A DNA stretch of 64,000 nt from Oopsacas minuta. Taxonomy: Eukaryota; Porifera; Hexactinellida; Lyssacinosida; Leucopsacidae. The translations under genes and the position numbers were made by a program. The stretch is from positions 310,001 through 374,000 of the forward strand of contig JAKMXF010000133.1 in assembly GCA_024704765.1 (NCBI GenBank). The letters run 5' to 3'. Below are positions 23,055 to 33,400 of the stretch, piece after piece (within the stretch, counting starts at the first letter, position 1; every line of letters starts with the position of its first letter). Below the pieces are notes generated by a model. It was given only the letters and a program-made list of their open reading frames with translations. It was not told the origin of the DNA and ran no database searches.

Positions 23055-23966
23055 TATGTATCACGTTTATGGGAGTATTTGTGAATTTTGATGATAATTT
23101 GAATTGGCGTGTTTGTATTGCGGCCTGCTTGGAGGTTGAATGAATGAATTTGAGTCGAATAGCTCTGTTATATAGCGCGGATAGATAGAGTACGTAATCA
23201 AGTAACTACACATTTTAGCAGCTTCGCTACTGATATATCATAAGAGCGATATACATAAGCTTCTCTTGTGCGCTTATAGAAATCTCATGTTGAAGTGATT
23301 CAAAGTATCATTAACTCTAAATAAGAATCTTGTAAATAGAGTATTCAATAGATTCATTATTTCCTCCTGACTAGCTGAATCACAATTTTAGAATGCGATA
23401 TCAAATTAAATAATAGAGTCCTAATAAGAGTATAGATGGAAACCAGATCTCCATAACCAAATAGAAGGCTTTGTTAATTATCTTAACATTTTACAAGTCA
23501 ATAATCTCTTAAACTTGTGTGACATTATCACAATGGCTGAGGGAAAGCCATGAGCTTTAAACAAATGTAAACAACTTAGATAATGAGAAGAGTCTAATAA
23601 TAATCTAATAAATATTAGAGCTAATGAATGTTAAGCTTCTTGGAAAATTAAATGAATAAACCCTTATTTCTATATTGTATCACATTTATGGCTACCCGGA
23701 AATGAAGTATAATTGAACTCGGATAAGAGGTATACCTCCGAGAAACAAAGGTTAGTATGTAATATCCGAATGTAAGTCTTATCCGAGTTCTACAGTAGTA
23801 ATATCCCATCATCAAAGGTAAGATCTTTAGATGCAATAATATCAATAATGTATTACCTTACATGTGATAGCTAATAAATGGTTCACTGGATAATAATCCA
23901 ACCATTATGAATATAGTGGCAGTATTAGCCATTACATATGGAATACAATGCAAATAATTATAAGAT
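23055..23966. other. divergent intergenic region between CAP gene and phosphatase
   Basis: This 912-bp region separates the start of the minus-strand CAP gene from the start of the plus-strand phosphatase, so it should hold both promoters. A small fold-back lies near 23715-23790. No coding exon was seen. Confidence 0.5.
23715..23790. repeat. short fold-back element with 14-bp perfect arms
   Basis: The arms are GAACTCGGATAAGA at 23715-23728 and its exact reverse complement at 23777-23790. The sequence resembles the termini of pogo/Tigger-like MITEs elsewhere in the window (CTCGGATA.. type), so it may be a truncated or very small element of that kind. Confidence 0.55.
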
Positions 23967-24577
23967 ATGGCAGAAGGAGCACGTAAAGATAAAGTGACTG
24001 TAAAAGATCTGCTAGATATAATCGCAGATGAAAATGGATTATTTATGCTACCAGACACAAGTCATGACCTCGTCTATCCCAATATTTACATCAGTGAAGA
24101 GTAAGTTTGTAATACAATCAATACAAATGACCTTATAGTTAATATTTCAATTTTAGGTCATTGGTGCGCAACAAATATAAACTTAAGAACATCGGGATAA
24201 CTCATGTTCTTAACGTGGCGGAAGGGGTAAGTCATTTTCATGTCAACCTGACTGCAGAGTTCTATGAAAACTCGGGAATAACCTACAAGGGTATAAAAGC
24301 GGACGACAGTCCCAAATTCAGTTTCAAGCCGCACTTAAAAGAGATCTGTGATTATATAGACGGGGCTATCGGACAGGGAGGAACAGTAGTCGTTAATTGT
24401 AGAGAGGGAGTAAGCAGATCTTCTACCTCTGTGCTAGCTTTCTTAATTCTATGTCGTAATATGACGTTAGTAGAAGCATTGAAAGCTGTGAGGGAAAAAA
24501 GAAATATCATTCCAAACGGGAGATTCTTAGAGGAGTTAATCGAGATTGAAGAAGAAAAGATAGCTACTTTAACCTAA
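23967..24577 (+). CDS. Dual-specificity protein phosphatase, VHR/DUSP3-like, two exons
   Basis: Exons 23967-24100 and 24157-24577 join in phase 2 to give 184 residues. The N-terminal helix and PNIYISEE are followed by ITHVLNVAEG, the general-acid loop IKADDSPKFSF (Asp 94/95) and the P-loop NCREGVSRSS, with nucleophile Cys 126 and Arg 132. The end (VREKRNIIPNGRFLEEL) matches VHR (DUSP3) and related atypical DUSPs. It should dephosphorylate Tyr and Thr in signalling proteins. The residue before the catalytic Cys is Asn instead of the near-universal His, whose role is to lower the Cys pKa; activity may therefore be altered. The gene sits between two divergently placed CAP paralogues. Confidence 0.85.
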
Positions 24578-25182
24578 AAGGAATCTTTGCAACAAAATTT
24601 GTAAACTAATTATTAGAATTTGCTCTTAGAAAACATATCTATAACACAAGTAAATAAGGAATTACAAAGTAAATACACGAGGTAAACCTTTGTGTGTATT
24701 CGTTAAATTTAATTTGCAAAAGTTCAATTAAAACTCCAAGAAACCATTGACTACATTCCTCTGAATAAATAACTTTGTACGTAATTTATTGACTGTAACG
24801 GTATGTATCGCCAGATGTTGTCTGACGAATTGATAAGGAAACAACCTGATAACTTTAGAGCTCTTCTATAGAATCCTTTAATAAATATCTGTCTTGATAT
24901 TCACATTCCTCACAAATACCTTCTCAAGGCACATAATCAAAAGGGGAAAACACTCAATTCCTGTTTGCATGGAGAAGCAATTAATCCCGCTAGAGCAACT
25001 GAAATATAGCAAACTTGAATACTTAGATGAATATTGTTGGAAACAGTAACAAGTCAAGGTAGGATATAGTATAGAGGGATTACAAGACTTCCTATATGCG
25101 TATATCTGTACAGCTACATTAAAAGCGACTAAAAGTAGCAGAATAGAAATCTGAAGGGTGAATTACAACAAATAAAAGTGAG
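24578..25182. other. spacer between phosphatase and plus-strand CAP gene
   Basis: AT-rich, without a recognised exon or repeat. The last ~100 bp before the ATG at 25183 should carry the CAP promoter. Confidence 0.45.
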
Positions 25183-26992
25183 ATGCTGACAGTGACTGCT
25201 ACCTTAATCTTGTTTATGTGTTTGGTAAGCGCTAAAGACAATGACAATAAAAACAACTTTTACCCCGTGTCAGGAACTCAACTAGACACACACTTGAAAT
25301 CTAAAATCATCAGTTCATTCAATCATCAAAGATCAAATGTACAGCCAACTGCAAGCGACATGCGTTATGTGGTGAGTGATTTTAGAAATTCTACAATTTT
25401 ACAGCTGTTTGAGATTAAATATGATACTAACGATGATTGAATTAATTATTTTTAGATATATATTTTATAGGTTTCTCAAAAATAATGTACATATCATTTG
25501 TTAAGTAATGTTACCAGGTTGATAAAATACATAATCAGAAATTTGCATGTATTGGATAAGCGGGCTTATGAGTATGCAATTATTCAATCACTATTGTTTT
25601 GTAATTTTAACAGAGATGGAGTACTGTACTAGAGACAATGGCGATGTATGGAGCTGCACAGTGTGAACAGAGAGTAGGCGGAGGGAGAGAATGCTCAAGA
25701 GCTTATGGAGCTGTGCTGGGATTTGCCCCATACGTGACCTCACCAGATGATTCTACATATGAACAGATAATAGAGGGATGGTTCGATTCTACTTATTACA
25801 TGTACGAGTGTAATCAGTGTTATGCAGATGAGCCACAGATGTGTGAGAAATACACACAGGTGAGGATTAGTTATAAATATAACATTACATATTGAGTGTT
25901 TGAATAATCTTGGAAACAGACTCGCTATATACATGTTAGGAAATGAACAAGCTGTCCATTCAGATTATAACTCATGTAATTAACAGCTACATAATATCAA
26001 TAATAATATTAACACCTGAATATAGTTAGAATTATGCTACGTCTGATAATTAGTTGGAAGGAATACATTGGACGTGTTTAACACATAGAAGGTATCCAGT
26101 TAGCTCCAGTTAATTAACCCATTATTAATTATAGATAAATTCTAAGAAAACTGAGTTTGTCAAATGTAATTAGATTTCCTTTTGGAATTAGGAAATGCCG
26201 CGATTCTCTTAGAACCTCAATTGATAGAGAGTACATATAATAGTGTAACAGTTATTGAACGCTATTTCATTGCTTCTAGGTATCTCATTCAAATGTTAGT
26301 GCAGTGGGATGTGCCAGCAGTCTGTGTTACATGGAGGACAACAACAATAACAATAATAACAACAACAATAATAATAATAATAACAATAACAATAATGCGC
26401 AGATTGGTACAACTCTAGTTTGCTACATGACACCTGGTTATTCGTAAGTTTGTGTGTCTATATGTAGAATATTTTGATGTGTATTTAGTTGAATGTTTGT
26501 TTACAGATTCGAAGGTGAAGGTGACAACAAAAACGACAACAATAACAACAACAACAACAACAATAATAATAATAATAACGATAATAACCAAAATGTTGTA
26601 ATTCCCTATCCTTATCTTCAAGGAGATAGTTGTTCTAAGTGTTCAGAAGAATCCCCTTTCTGTATGAGTGGATTATGTGGTGAGTTTTAGAGGCTGTTAT
26701 GTAACGAAATAATGCAAATAGTGTTAATTAGCTCCAATTAATCGGGTCTAAATGGCCTGGTCCCGAAGCGACACCATTACGCCGAGTACGCGAGTCTACT
26801 CTACTTGGTTGTATATATTAAATTGAATCAGGTTTCGCTTAAATATTTATTCTACGCAATATGTAATTATTTAACACAAGCTTTCTCTCTATGTTAGCTA
26901 CCTGGACTGATGTGTTCGGAGCATCAAGCATGCTGACAAGCAACCTCTTACTGATAGTCAGCTTCATACTCATCCTCTGGAGCATTTTATAA
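25183..26992 (+). CDS. CAP/CRISP-superfamily secreted protein with two Asn tracts, five exons
   Basis: Exons 25183-25371, 25614-25859, 26280-26443, 26507-26679 and 26898-26992 join in phases 0,0,2,1 to give 288 residues, the same architecture as the minus-strand gene at 20754-23054. A signal peptide (MLTVTATLILFMCLVSA) precedes FNHQRSNVQPTASDM, W...LETMAMYGAAQC, STYEQIIEGWFDS, YTQVSHSNVSAVGCA, VCYMTPGY and the hinge PYPYLQGDSCSKC. The C-terminus is hydrophobic (NLLLIVSFILILWSIL) and likely GPI- or membrane-anchored. There are two asparagine tracts. One lies inside the CAP core between the GCASS and VCYMTPG strands (exon 3), where the paralogue has a short DIKDDGQY loop. The other precedes the hinge (exon 4), as in the paralogue. 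Confidence 0.83.
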
Positions 26993-27246
26993 TATACACA
27001 AACTGATCAATTCTTCTAACCCTATACGGTTTTTGTAGTTTTTGAATTGTAGCATTATATACCCATTACATGTGTTCTTTATTAGCCACGATAAGTGCTC
27101 TGTATATTGTATACTATTAAAATATTTCTCCCTATATTTGATTGTAAATACACTAATACAATAATTGACATAATAAAATTCATATTTACATTAGAAAAAT
27201 TCAAAAATGTAAGACAGAGCAGAGTATATACATACAATAATACAAA

Positions 27247-30231
27247 TTACTTTTGATAAAGTTTCTCTACTGGACGGAAAGCATAATACATCTTCTCCAA
27301 TGCTGAACAATAAAAATGCATCTTTTTCTTAGCGTCCATCTGATAAACTAACCAACTGCACATACCTGATTTGTAAGCGTTTCTCATAGGGAACATAATT
27401 CGGTGTCCTCTCTCGTGAGCTTTGCGAGTGTCCCCTACAGTTGTTTCAGGTACAGCAAACACACTACAAAGAATTCCATCTACTACAATACAGCTGTTCA
27501 GTGTGAAAGGAGAATATACACCTTCATCTCTGACATAACTCACACTCAATACTTCTACACTACTCACTACATCTGTAGCTGCGACACACACAAACTGTAA
27601 CATATCTCCTGGACACACTCTACCAGCTGGAATAGGTTCTCCTATCCCTTCCTTCTCCACGAATACCAAATGATTCTCACTCACTTTCAATTCTCCCTCT
27701 TTATACCTGATACACAGATATTCTGTCTTTCTAGCTGGATCTAGATGTCCCCACAGATAGAGGGAGGAGAAACAAGATCTACCTTGTGAATCAACAGACA
27801 ATATCTTATCCCCTATCTGCAGATCTCTCATACACACTATTCTACCTGTACTCAATAGTACTTTAGAGCTTGCTGGGAAACAAATAGTTTTACCGTCTGG
27901 TATTTCAGATTTAGCCTTTTCAGAAGCTTCGGCCCGAGTATATGACATTTTCCCTGAGAATAATCTTAAAATTCTAGACTGTTTCCTAACTGGAGGTACT
28001 TTAAGACAGATCTTTTCGAAAGCCTCTTGCAGAGCAACATTCTTCCCTTCCTGTACTATATGAAATATGGGCTTATATATTATCTGTAAAGGTAAAATAG
28101 AAGGATAATAATTTGTGGATTTTTCCCATGCTAGCCATTGTCCGGTAGATATATCAATTAGAGTTGGTTGATAATGTCTAGGATCACCCCCGAACCATTC
28201 TAATTCTGCATGGAGGAGATCCATAAGTGGAGACTTAAATTCTTTTTCGACGTCTACAGTGCGTGCCAACTTATCTGCAATAGAAAGTCCTGATTTGATA
28301 TCCATCACCAATGTGAGAAACCATTGTCTTAGATATTGGAAATAACCTGAATCTCGCAGTTTATCGATAGAAACTTCGAATTTTCCTTGTATATAACCTC
28401 CTACGCTAACTTTTGTCACAACACACCCACCATATTTGGCGAAAAGTTTTGTAAAATATTGAACATGAGTAGTATTTGATTCGTCATAACTTTCAGGGAT
28501 ATCTTCCAAGGCATCCTGAAATCCCTGAGTAAAGTTATACGCAAGATTATTACTTTTTATGGAAAGATTAATTTTTTCAAAAACAAAAGATACTTGTACG
28601 GTTTTTTTCTTACTACCTTGCTCGATAATGTTATAACCAGGAGTTGGAGTTAATTGAAATATTTTTTCGTAATTCTCTAAGTCGCAACCTTTCAAAAAAT
28701 CTTTAGTATATTCGGCAAGGTCTGAGTAGTGGTTACAGATAAAATTTATGTCATTAATATATTCACATTGACAATTTCCTGGAATTAAGAATCCATAAGG
28801 GTGAAGGGAAATATCTGGTGGAAAAGATATCACTGCCTTATCACTAACAGTCTGTTTCATCAAGTCATATCCATGACCTAATTTCGTTGATATGTTATGA
28901 ATGACAGGCGGCTTAATATTAAACAAGGATGATAATGTGCGTATTTCAATTTGATTCAGTTTGTATGGGATTAGCAAGATCTCAATATCATCAAGAGACC
29001 GCGATTCTAAATCCTCAACTTTCTTTATCCCACGTTTATCGAGGAGGAATTTTAGCGGGTACAACTCATCCTCTAGTTTCAAACCTATATTCTCTGGATA
29101 TTTACTACTAATCTTAATGTATTCATCGATTTTGGAAGATACTATTGTAGGTTTGAATGGTCCTTTCAAAATAGTAATTTTTTCATAGAAATATTTTTTG
29201 CGTTCATCAAATGCAGCTTGATCGGTAATAGAGCTACATGATACAATATTAGGCCGAATTATATCTAATGACTTATCACTAGTTGTGCTAAAGAATAGCC
29301 TGATAGCTTCAATCCCGATTTCATCCTGACTTCCCCTCATCAAATCTATACAAGCTTTGAATAAATTATTCGGTTGCTCTTCCCCATTATAAAGTATACT
29401 AAAATCTCCGACCTTCTCTAAATCATAATCAACATAATCATTTTCAATATAAATGACAGGGACCTCAATTTTGAAGAATCTCCTAGCGAGCAGTTTGATA
29501 TAACAGGCCTTAGAATCAAGCTTTGTCTTCCATACTTTAGGAGGTAGACTACACACGTGTGTTAGTACTATAACAACGTTTGGATGTTTACGATCAACAA
29601 GATGTAATCTCTTCCTCTTAACAACACTAAACATGCTAGCAATTCTAGAAATACTGCCTAACATCCTCTCATCATTCACATCAACTACAATCAGGAAAAT
29701 ATTAGGAAATACAATGTAATTGTAATTCATTCCAAACCATTTCAAATGACGCATTCCTAACTGCGGATGTTGTGAGATAAATTCTTCAATCAAAGATAGA
29801 TTTTCTGCGTCTTTATGCTTGCCCTGGGTGTCTGCGAATCCAGGAGAGTCCACCCAACTAATTTCCAAATTTTGAGCTCCCCAATGATCGCTTTTCAAAC
29901 TAGTTATGTATTCAATAACGTTATCAGTAGTTGATTCCCTATAAGATGTAGCCATTAGTTCTTCAGCTCCACGGAATAAATGCTTTAAAGTAGAAGTTTT
30001 ACCTGAACCAGACAACCCATATAGAAATATAACAGCACGATTCGCCGGCCTCTGAGCTAATAAACTCTTCTCAACCATTCCCATTGCCCTGTGACGTCCG
30101 CGTTGGGAGATTCGAAAAGATTCTGCAGGGTTATGAGGTAAGGACAAATAGCGATGTTTGAAACCGGGTCGTTCTGGCTTTTGCGGAATTTCTGATTCAC
30201 CTTGACGCGGCAATTGGCCACGCTCTGCCAT
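27247..30231 (-). CDS. GTPase-MACPF-like-Hint fusion protein, copy 1 (intronless)
   Basis: Single exon, 994 residues, no signal peptide. Residues about 62-300 form a P-loop GTPase-like domain: GLSGSGKT at 72-79, DSPG at 128-131, and THVC near 224 in place of the NKxD motif, as in AIG1/septin-like families. Residues about 385-440 form a small helical region (LYPLKFLLDKRGIKKVEDL). Residues about 450-730 look like a MACPF pore-forming fold: an opening LGHGYDL, the signature-like KYGGCVVTKVSVGG at 599-612, then WFGGDP and W.AW....YYPSILP. Residues 784 to about 950 are a hedgehog-type Hint domain: Cys 784 in CFPASSKVLL, the SENH block at 851-854, LASCYAV-like LCSVFAV, and HERGHRIMFPMR. Hint domains self-cleave, so the C-terminal part may process the rest. 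Copy 2 is 268 bp upstream. Toxin-like or immune-effector function is inference. Confidence 0.7.
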   Translation of the reverse strand: MAERGQLPRQGESEIPQKPERPGFKHRYLSLPHNPAESFRISQRGRHRAMGMVEKSLLAQRPANRAVIFLYGLSGSGKTSTLKHLFRGAEELMATSYRESTTDNVIEYITSLKSDHWGAQNLEISWVDSPGFADTQGKHKDAENLSLIEEFISQHPQLGMRHLKWFGMNYNYIVFPNIFLIVVDVNDERMLGSISRIASMFSVVKRKRLHLVDRKHPNVVIVLTHVCSLPPKVWKTKLDSKACYIKLLARRFFKIEVPVIYIENDYVDYDLEKVGDFSILYNGEEQPNNLFKACIDLMRGSQDEIGIEAIRLFFSTTSDKSLDIIRPNIVSCSSITDQAAFDERKKYFYEKITILKGPFKPTIVSSKIDEYIKISSKYPENIGLKLEDELYPLKFLLDKRGIKKVEDLESRSLDDIEILLIPYKLNQIEIRTLSSLFNIKPPVIHNISTKLGHGYDLMKQTVSDKAVISFPPDISLHPYGFLIPGNCQCEYINDINFICNHYSDLAEYTKDFLKGCDLENYEKIFQLTPTPGYNIIEQGSKKKTVQVSFVFEKINLSIKSNNLAYNFTQGFQDALEDIPESYDESNTTHVQYFTKLFAKYGGCVVTKVSVGGYIQGKFEVSIDKLRDSGYFQYLRQWFLTLVMDIKSGLSIADKLARTVDVEKEFKSPLMDLLHAELEWFGGDPRHYQPTLIDISTGQWLAWEKSTNYYPSILPLQIIYKPIFHIVQEGKNVALQEAFEKICLKVPPVRKQSRILRLFSGKMSYTRAEASEKAKSEIPDGKTICFPASSKVLLSTGRIVCMRDLQIGDKILSVDSQGRSCFSSLYLWGHLDPARKTEYLCIRYKEGELKVSENHLVFVEKEGIGEPIPAGRVCPGDMLQFVCVAATDVVSSVEVLSVSYVRDEGVYSPFTLNSCIVVDGILCSVFAVPETTVGDTRKAHERGHRIMFPMRNAYKSGMCSWLVYQMDAKKKMHFYCSALEKMYYAFRPVEKLYQK
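27448..27882. repeat. Hint-domain segment, homogenised copy A
   Basis: 435 bp that match 30722-31156 with no gaps and two substitutions, seen at 27646 (C versus T) and 27802 (T versus C). Identity stops sharply on both sides while the reading frames continue, so the boundaries look like a conversion tract, not a domain limit. Confidence 0.9.
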
Positions 30232-30499
30232 TCTATAAAAATTACTACTAAATTAATAAAATATGCCAAATAAATTCATCTAAACAATATTTTAAGAGTA
30301 ATGTCTTCACAGAAAATATTTTCTAGAAATATTAATTTGAATCAATAGAAATTATACAAATTAATGCTTCTCGTCGGAAACAATACTAATAATATTTACA
30401 CGAAAGAAAAGATAAGAAAACAAATTCCTAAATAGTATATACAAAAATCTAGTTCAAATTTACACAAAATAAAGCCATTAAAAACAGTAAAGTAAAACT

Positions 30500-33400
30500 T
30501 CATAATTTCTCAGTTAACGTTTTACCAAATATTAACATTTCAATAGGTTTCATTGCTAGATATCCAATCTTGAGAGCTGAGCAGTACACGTGTGTATTCT
30601 CTACAGTATTCATTGGATAGCTGATAGATCTACAGAGGTTAGATTTGTATGTGAGTCTAAGAGGTGCAAATAGGATATGTCCGATTCTGTGAACCTGAGT
30701 AATGTCCCTGACTACTCCAGGAGGTACAGCAAACACACTACAAAGAATTCCATCTACTACAATACAGCTGTTCAGTGTGAAAGGAGAATATACACCTTCA
30801 TCTCTGACATAACTCACACTCAATACTTCTACACTACTCACTACATCTGTAGCTGCGACACACACAAACTGTAACATATCTCCTGGACACACTCTACCAG
30901 CTGGAATAGGTTCTCCTATTCCTTCCTTCTCCACGAATACCAAATGATTCTCACTCACTTTCAATTCTCCCTCTTTATACCTGATACACAGATATTCTGT
31001 CTTTCTAGCTGGATCTAGATGTCCCCACAGATAGAGGGAGGAGAAACAAGATCTACCTTGTGAATCAACAGACAACATCTTATCCCCTATCTGCAGATCT
31101 CTCATACACACTATTCTACCTGTACTCAATAGTACTTTAGAGCTTGCTGGGAAACAGGAATCATTCTTAATATCACTCTTAACATCTTGAGAAGCTTCCT
31201 CTCTCGTTCTAGGAATAGTAGACATACCTAACAATCTCTTTATATTAAAGGATTTAGGTGCTGTAATTCTGTCTGTAAGGAATTCATAAGCTCTCTGTAC
31301 TGACATAGCATTAATATTTTCATGTGAATGTAATATAGAGTGGAGAGGAAGTGGAAGAAAACTGTTTGGAATTATAATGGGATTTATTTTGAGTGACTCA
31401 GTCCAAGCATTCCAGCTTTTTCTAGACAGCTGATCAAGAGAGGTTACATGGTACCGTGGGTCTCCTCCAAACCATGTTAACTTGGACTGGATAATGTTCT
31501 CATAGATTTGCATTTCTTCAACTAATGTCTCACTTTTCTGTAAAGTTTCAATGAATTTAGCTCCATTTATAGTATTACCAATATGTGTAATAACCAGTTT
31601 ACGTATTGTAGTGTAGTAATCTTCTCTCAATGCTTTATCCCTATTAACCGACATGACTCCTTCAATATACCCGCCTAAGGTAGATTGGACGATCGCCCAA
31701 TTCCCATATTTCATAAAAAACTCGGAAAATGCTCTGACTATATCGTCATCTAATTCATCAAAACGTGGAGGAAGAAGATTCACGTCTTTAACAAAGTTTT
31801 TACAGAGAGTATAGTCAGAACTGGGAGATAGCTGAACTCTATAAACGGTCTGTTCAATGCGAAACGAGATTTTACAATCCTTCTTTGGTAAATAACTAGG
31901 ATCGATAATGTTATAGCCACAGGCTAGTGGGAACTTAGCAAAATTAGAATATTTCCTAAATCCTACATACGTTAGTTTTTCTTTTGCAAATTCTGAGAAT
32001 CGCTTAACTCCACGACAAGTAGCTTCTGTGTTAAAATATTCAAATATTAATGTACCAGTAGGTAATAAGAAATTGTAATCTGCCTGTTGGTGGACCTGAG
32101 AGGTGTCAAAAACTGGTTTCAGGATTTTATCTTCAAATATATTCAATCCACAACCTAAAGCAGGGGTTATATATTCAGGTTTAGGAGGTATCGGCTTGAA
32201 CAACTGACAGATAACATGTTTCTCTAGGTTTGATAATCTGTATGGTATCAACATGCTCTCTATCTCAGGTAAGGTCAAGACACTGATGTCCTTAACCTCT
32301 TTCAAATTGTTCTTTTGTAGAATAAATTTGAGTGGATACAATGCTAAATCCATATTATTATCTTTCGTTTTGTTTTCTTTAATAAATTCTGTAATTTTCA
32401 AATCAACATTTGTAGTTTCTAAGCATTTGAATGGAGTATTAACTTTCTCTAGCCAATAACTAGAATTTTCAGATAATTTATTATCACTTAATTCTGTGTA
32501 CAATGACCCCTGTATACGTGACGTCATTTTCAAGGGTACATTCTTAGAATTCTCATAATATAATCGGGTAGCTTCAATTCCAACTTCGTCCTGATTCCTT
32601 TGCAGAACTTCAATGCACTTTTTGAATAGATTTAATGGCTGTCTCTCTCCATTATGTAGAACTGTCCATTCTCCAGCTTCTGGGAGATCCCAAACTTTAA
32701 AGTCGTTCTCAATATACACAACAGGTGCATTTATTTTGAGATATCGTCTTCCCAACAGCTGTAGACAGTACGCTTTAGATTGTAGTTTATTTTCCCAGTA
32801 GCCCTTGGCAATTCCACATACATGAGTCATTATAAATACAACATTAGGACGCTTTGAGTCTACTATTCGCATTCTCTTTTTACCGAGAGCTCTCAGCATT
32901 CTCCCTACATCTGTATCATACCCAAATAACCGTTCATCATTTGCATCTACTGTAATTAAAACAATATTTGGATAGAATATAGCGTATGTGTAGAGTAGCC
33001 CTGCAAACTTAGCGAAGTTCTGCAGTCCTAATTGTGAATGTTGGTTAATAAACAGTTCAATATTAGCTAGATTAATAGCATCCTGATGTCTACCCAGTGT
33101 GTCATTAAATCCCGGAGCGTCTATGAAGCTAATTTCCAATCCATCAGCAGACCAATGCTCACTTTGCATAGTAGCTGTGTACTCTATGACGTCACGTATA
33201 CCGGATTTATTATGGGAGACCTGTAGAGACTCAGTACCGTTGAATAGATGGTTAAGTGTGGAGGTTTTTCCAGCACCAGATAAACCGTATAGAAAGAAAA
33301 CTGCTCGGTTTGCAGGTCTTTGTGCACACAAACTTTTACCAACCATTTCAAGTGACTTATGAACAACTTCACGTGACAGCTTATAGGCTTCTATAGGTGT

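Noticed and set aside
26415-26621. Poly-Val/Ile frame on minus
   Set aside because: Antisense reading of the AAC/AAT asparagine tract of the CAP gene.
27403-27600. Two identical 65-codon plus-strand frames (also 30677-30874)
   Set aside because: Both are antisense shadows of the homogenised Hint segment and exist only because that segment is duplicated.
27247-30231. Intein interpretation of the Hint domain
   Set aside because: No C-terminal splice junction (His-Asn followed by Cys/Ser/Thr and an extein) is visible; the arrangement is C-terminal and hedgehog-like.
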